Shown here: positions 59,010 through 64,000 of the stretch, in pieces
Layout: every line of letters starts with the position of its first letter
Numbering within the stretch: the first letter of the stretch is position 1
Assembly (NCBI GenBank): GCA_032622095.1
Contig: CP136069.1
Span: 45,300,194 to 45,364,193 of the forward strand
Length of the DNA stretch: 64,000 nt
Direction of reading: 5' to 3'
Origin: Siphonodentalium dalli
Lineage: Eukaryota; Mollusca; Scaphopoda; Gadilida; Siphonodentaliidae
Notes under the pieces: model-generated
Database searches by the model: none
The model's input: only the letters and a program-made list of their open reading frames with translations
What the model was told of the DNA's origin: nothing
Translations under genes and position numbers: made by a program

Positions 59010-62000
59010 TAGGGACCTGCGAATATTCGATTCAATGTCGACATCGGGCACCCGATTCGAGATCGACACCGAATCGCTGATTCGGATATTTTCAAATCGG
59101 TGTTACTTTGGTGTAGTCTCGTTTTTTGAGTCTAGATAACACATGACAAATGATCTGAAATCACATAATTTGAAGCTCATTGTTGCCAAGTTAGCCAACA
59201 TAGGTAATTATGAATGTATGCCGATCAGAATAGATGTGCATTATGCAAATTATGCGCTTCGATCGCAAAGCGTGACCAATCGCCGCATATATTTTTAATC
59301 TATATCGACACTATATAAATTGTCTACCCGGTGCGTGATCGCTATAGATGCGGAACTCAATTGATTACCATATGTTTAGAACTTTGGATATCCAATTCAG
59401 ATTATATGAATAAAATTCAGCCGCCGTTATGCACGACAAATAGTAGAGTGGAATGAACAGAAACCTTAGAACAATCGGTCTATTACGTTCTTAAATGGAC
59501 ATCATTATGTGCGACCAGTTATCTGCGACACTGCCAACAGAATTCATAGAAATTTCCTATTTTCAATTTCTGCTTCCCGGGAAATCGAGCGTGTTGAACC
59601 AAGTTTCGATCCGTTGAATCTTGTTGATAACATTTAACACTTGTAATTTATGTCTGTTTTCTGGGACCCTCTCGTGAAGACAAATACTTTGATAAGGTGT
59701 TTGATCTACATGTATTGTGGGTTGAAAAGTTTAACAATAACATAACTAATATTGGTATCGGACTACAACAATTATATAGCTGAACTGTGTACCCATGTCC
59801 AAGTGTGTCGTTGATTGAACTGTCTTTATGTGTCTTACTGTCACTTCTTGTGTCATGTTCGCCATGACACAGCCAGATAGATATTGAACGCAACATATCC
59901 CAAACCATCCATTAGACTGAGAGTGACTTGCCTATGTCATGATTTTCCTAAACAAGACAGTCAAAGACTGTGGGGTCGCTCACCAGACTGCAAAGACTGA
60001 TGAGACTGGGACACTGGAGACCACAATAGTCAGAACTTTTCATAAGCACTTTGAAAAAAGTAGATCTAAACACGATATGTGGCTAGAGAGGCTTCAGTAG
60101 TGTACAGTGTGTAATTTCAAGGTGAATATCCACCATGAAATTGCCCACTGTTCACTACTGATCACCCCCCTCCTCCAGCTCAACAAGTCCCCTCCCGACC
60201 GGGCTCCAGACTCCCAAGTCTTGGGTTGGAATTTCACAACCGACATCTCAAACTTTCTCAATTTTTTGAAATTTCCAATCTCACAAGCACCTTTTTATAA
60301 AACCATTTAGACATGTTTGAAGCCCATTTATCCATGGACCCAAAACACCATACATGTATGTCAGATTAATCAGTTAGGTAGTTCCAACCAGACACCAGAC
60401 ACCAAAGAACCCTTCATACTAAATATCAGCAAAATAGACCTGTTAACATTTGTGGCGATTTCGGTCGAACAGTTTAACCCGCAGTAGGAAAATGTGGACT
60501 GTTACTGGTTGAAAAATCAAATCTACAGCCTCATTGCCTCCACCCAGGCAGCTTAGAAATCAATAGGAATCTATATAATATTATACCAGTATCAAACAAC
60601 ATACATACAGGTAGGGTGGGTGGTTGAGAGTTAAATCTCTTATCTCTGCCCTTATTTGAACAAATGTGAATCCCCATCTATGAGATCTATTCATCTAGAA
60701 ATTTCAAACGGTAGATTTTAAGAGTTGAAGAAAACTGATTTTCCTCAAAAGTTTTCTAAAAATGACCTCACGTGTACAAATCTGAACCCCACTCACCAAA
60801 GGACCCTCCATACCAAAAGCTAAATAGGCCTGATGGTTTCTGAAGAATTACTATGGAGGGAAAGAGTTATGGCCCTGGCTTCTCACCTATATGACCTGAT
60901 GAACTCATTTGAACAAATCTGAATGTGAGTCAAAATATATAAACCATTTCGGTCTTTAATATGTATGTGGAGAAGAACAAAATTGATGGACGGATGGAAA
61001 CATCCCAACAGAGGGATGGACGGGAGGACATACTGACAGACAAATTCAATCCAATATACCCCCCCCCCCCAAAGTTTTCTTTGCAAATCAGGGTATAATG
61101 AGTACAACTGGATAGGTGGTGGTTAAGAATATAATAGTGGAACAGCCAAGCCTGAATATAGTGTCTGACTTTTGCAGAATGAGGTCACTAAAGGGTGAAT
61201 TTAGTGCTGCAATCCTGTTAAAGGTGGGCTAGCATCACCAAATTCACCCTCTGTGGACCTCATTATGCTTAGGCCTCAACTGCCATGGGAGACATTAGGA
61301 ACAGATTGAAGTTGTCCAGTTAATTGGTGATGTGCACCCATTGGGCACTTCAATTATCAATTTTATCTTCTGACAGCAAATTAGGGAATATAGAAATTGA
61401 ACAGAAGGGAAAAAGTAAGTAGAAATGTCAATTTAAGACCTGTATACTTCCCTGAAGATGAGGCCTAAGCAGAATAGGAAAGTGTATTTGGTGATGCTAG
61501 CCTACTGTGCAGAGTAGCATCACTAAATTCACCCTCTGGGGACCTCATTCTGCAAATGTCAGACATACAGCGTTTTGTTTTGATATGATATGTTAATGAT
61601 ACACACAGAGCATGACTGTTTACACCTACCTGTCAGCCAGCTAGATAACATCTGAATTGATGACTGTTATTAACTCTTTCTGTCTGGGGCTAATACCATA
61701 CTTTATGGATGTTACAAGGTGTCAGTTTTTCTAATTAATTTTGTCTTGACTGCAGTGGGTGCAGGGCGGCGCAGATTGGGGGGGGGGGGGTGGTAGTGGG
61801 GACAGGGGTGTAGAGGGGTGAGGAGGGAAAGGGGTGGAATGGGGTGTTTTGTGTCTAAAAAAAATACAAAAAATCAGGGGTTAAAATGAAAAAAATATTT
61901 TTGTATTGGTTCATTTTGAATTGTGATTTGTTTTTTGAATTGAGCAAGGATTTAAATTTAACAATATTTAAAAAAAATATATATATATATTTTTTTTAAG

Positions 62001-62771
62001 TTATGTTCCTGACACGGCCCCTATTTGACACACTGACCCCATTTGAACAAATCTGAACCCCAGTCACACAAGGACCCACCATACAAAATATTAGCTAAAT
62101 CGGCCTGATGATTCTGGAGAAGAAGTCATTCTAATAATTACTAGGGAGAATAGAGTTATGTCCCTGATTCTGCCCCTATTTGACACAGTGACCCCATTTG
62201 AACAAATCTGACCCCCAGTCACTCAAGGACCTTCCATACCAAATATAAGCTAAATAGGCCTGATGGTTCTTGAAAAGAAGTTGTTTTAAGAATTACTATG
62301 GCGGGAAAGAGTTATGGCCCTAGCTTCGCAACTATTTGACTCAGTGGCCTTATTTTAACAAATCTGAGTCTGAGTCAAGCAGGGAACATCCACACCAAAT
62401 ATGAACTCATTTGGCCTTATGATACTGGAGAAGAAGATGATTGTTGACGGACGGACGGACAGACGGATGGACAGACGGACAGACGGACGGACGATGGACG
62501 AGGAGTGATGACTATAGCTCCACCGGAGACTTCGTCTCAGGTGAGCTAAAAATGAAATGCAAGTTCCAACTGATGTGTATGGAGATTAACATTGTTATAT
62601 AGTATGTAGTGAATTTTGCATTTTGTTGTCATGAGACACCGAAATAAACACTGGTAAACAATGTCAATCACTAACTGATTCGATTGGAGATTCAATTCGA
62701 TGTCGATATCAGGGAGGAGATTCGATATCGAGATTCGATTCGATGCAAAATCCCCGATTCAAAGATCCCTA
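59010..62771. mobile_element. hAT-like element, 3.76 kb, loaded with nested repeats
   Basis: Ends TAGGGACCTGCGAATATTCG and, inverted, TAGGGATCTTTGAATCGGGG. The 8-bp duplication TTCCTAAA is exact (59002-59009, 62772-62779). Subterminal GATTCGAT / AATCGAAT clusters lie within 100 bp of both ends (59025-59098, 62678-62762), as in many hAT elements. Inside are the AGACAGTCAA repeat (59954-60400), palindromic MITE copies (61140-61570) and a SINE-like copy (61995-62550). No transposase is recognised. Confidence 0.78.
61995..62550 (+). mobile_element. SINE-like repeat with full tail, nested in the hAT-like element
   Basis: TTTGACACAGTGACCCC-type monomers, a GACG/GACA tail at 62446-62500, and a CACCGGAGACTTCGTCTC hairpin followed by AGGTGAGCTAAAAA. 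Confidence 0.8.
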
Positions 62772-62859
62772 TTCCTAAATGGTAATTATGAGCTACTATT
62801 TCTTATTACATTATTTTCTCGATTGAATTCTTACCTGACAACCTGAAACCTGAGCAAAA

Positions 62860-63228
62860 TGTTGACAACACTCCATTGAATGTCCCCATAGTGTTGAACA
62901 TCCATACCAAATTTCTAAAATCCGCCAACCTATGGTTGAGATATAAACAAAGATGAATAACTCTAGAACGGAAAACCCAAATAAAACGTTTAAACACTCC
63001 ACTGATTGTCCTTATAGTGGCGAACCTCCATACCAAATTTCATTGAGAACTGACAACTTGTAGCTGCTCGGACAAAAAAACCAAGATTTCCAGATGAATA
63101 GCTCTAGAACGGAAACACAAACAACATGATTGAACACTCCATTGAATGTCCTCACTCCTCATTGTAATGAACATTCATACAGAATTTCATTGAGATACGA
63201 CAACCGGTGGTGGAGATATCTGCTCAGA
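62860..63228 (-). mobile_element. SINE-like repeat
   Basis: Three monomers with ATAACTCTAGAACGGAAA, CCATACCAAATTTC and GAGATATCTGCTCAGAC blocks. Confidence 0.6.
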
Positions 63229-63310
63229 CTAGGGTTGCCACGACTATGAGTTTTCATAATCGACTAATCGCCAGCTATAATCGACGGTTAGTCGATTAAT
63301 CGGTAATATA
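63229..63310 (+). mobile_element. Possible left end of another hAT-like element
   Basis: CTAGGGTTGCCACGACTATG followed by ATAATCGACTAATCG and GGTTAGTCGATTAATCGG resembles a hAT end with subterminal motifs. No matching right end is in the window. Confidence 0.4.
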
Positions 63311-63653
63311 TGCGCCCTGTATTACATCCAGGTAAACAATTGATAAATGCGAAATTACGATGACTTCTTTACATCCATTTTGAAGACAGTTATAAACTGT
63401 CGATGCTCCGTGTTTTACACTGTTTTATTTTGTATACAAAACGGAATACTCATGCCCTCATACATGTAGTCTCATTCGTCCTGATGTAGTTTTTAACAGG
63501 CCCTTACTATTAAGTACTGCCAAGTGCCCATATTGCCGACGTTTCTGGCAAAGTTAGAGCAAACTGCATACACGACGTGACAGTAAAGCTAATCTCGATC
63601 GCGACTCCCAATCCGCCACTACGTATTTCGGCAGGTCACGTGCATCACATTAA

Positions 63654-63884
63654 TCGGTAAAATTGCGGCGAAAGGCGTGCACTTACAATGAAGTTAACGA
63701 GGACATAGGTAGACAGTGGAAGATATTTGAGCTTTTGTGGGGGACCCTGGGGGACGGGGATGCAGTCACAATTACTGCAGTGTATAACCTGGACATATTC
63801 AATAAAGAATTGCAAGAAATAATGAAACAAATTAATAGTTTATATTATATACGTAACCGGCAGCTGCTTCGGAAATGTATCTAG
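63654..63884 (+). CDS. Unexplained plus-strand ORF, no ATG at its start
   Basis: Open from 63654 to TAG at 63882-63884. It reads IGRQWKIFELLWGTLGDG near the start and KELQEIMKQINSLYYIRN near the end. The pattern faintly recalls the missing NUP188 N terminus but lies on the opposite strand and has no donor in the needed phase. It may be an exon of a neighbouring or mobile gene, or chance. Confidence 0.25.
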   Translation, partial: SVKLRRKACTYNEVNEDIGRQWKIFELLWGTLGDGDAVTITAVYNLDIFNKELQEIMKQINSLYYIRNRQLLRKCI

Positions 63885-63918
63885 CACAGTAGCACTAATA
63901 GTAAATTAATATTCAAGA

Positions 63919-64000
63919 TGACCGCCAAACGTCGGCGGCAACATCAAAGGCAGAGGACGCCGCAACGGAATTGTGCTGCATACGCAGTTAACAGTTACTT
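63919..64000 (+). CDS. Possible first exon of a plus-strand gene, cut by the window edge
   Basis: AAGATG at 63916-63921 opens a basic frame, MTAKRRRQHQRQRTPQRNC, with no stop to the window edge. CpG content is higher than in the intronic flanks. Confidence 0.2.

Noticed and set aside
59648-59908. Minus-strand 86-codon ORF as the missing NUP188 N terminus
   Set aside because: No L..LL.G...EL pattern and no correct phase; it lies within the hAT-like element.

Overview
This window is eukaryotic nuclear DNA from an invertebrate. It is AT-rich, full of short dispersed repeats, and its only convincing gene is cut into small exons with GT-AG introns. Repeat families whose copies end in GACG microsatellites followed by a short hairpin and GGTGAGCTAAAA, plus the very dense small TIR elements, point to a bivalve mollusc. 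That assignment is an inference from repeat style, not from a species match.

The one recognised gene is NUP188 on the minus strand. It encodes a large scaffold protein of the inner ring of the nuclear pore. Sixteen exons between 58382 and 24114 join in frame across every intron and give 523 codons. They match vertebrate NUP188 from about residue 60 to the SH3-like insertion near residue 600. The first coding exon(s) were not found and probably lie above 64000. The C-terminal two thirds were not found below 24114. One more in-frame exon candidate lies at 23749-23811.

Layout. 1-23700: no recognised gene; nested transposons, tandem arrays (87 bp at 2.8 kb, 137 bp at 11.7-12.85 kb), a diverged segmental duplication (13.0-15.8 kb), a promoter-like block with three TGACGTCA sites (10.2-10.7 kb) and decayed coding-like fragments. 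23700-58400: NUP188 exons set in repeat-filled introns, including a 4.46 kb TIR element with an 18-unit array (43.6-48.1 kb) and a 1.17 kb element with perfect 73 bp TIRs (51.2-52.4 kb). 58400-64000: a retroelement-like 3' end, a 3.76 kb hAT-like element (59.0-62.8 kb), SINE-like repeats, and an unexplained plus-strand ORF near the right edge.

The most striking signal is a set of small elements flanked by TTAA, with TIRs beginning CCCTTT (piggyBac-like). They carry a shared, almost perfect 67-bp hairpin. At least three families with different TIRs hold this module, and the top of the stem differs between families by changes that keep base pairing. Three copies of one family sit 14-25 bp downstream of NUP188 splice donors. 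A second unusual feature is a 33-bp minisatellite that grew from the exon/donor junction at 24114 and repeats the splice donor itself.
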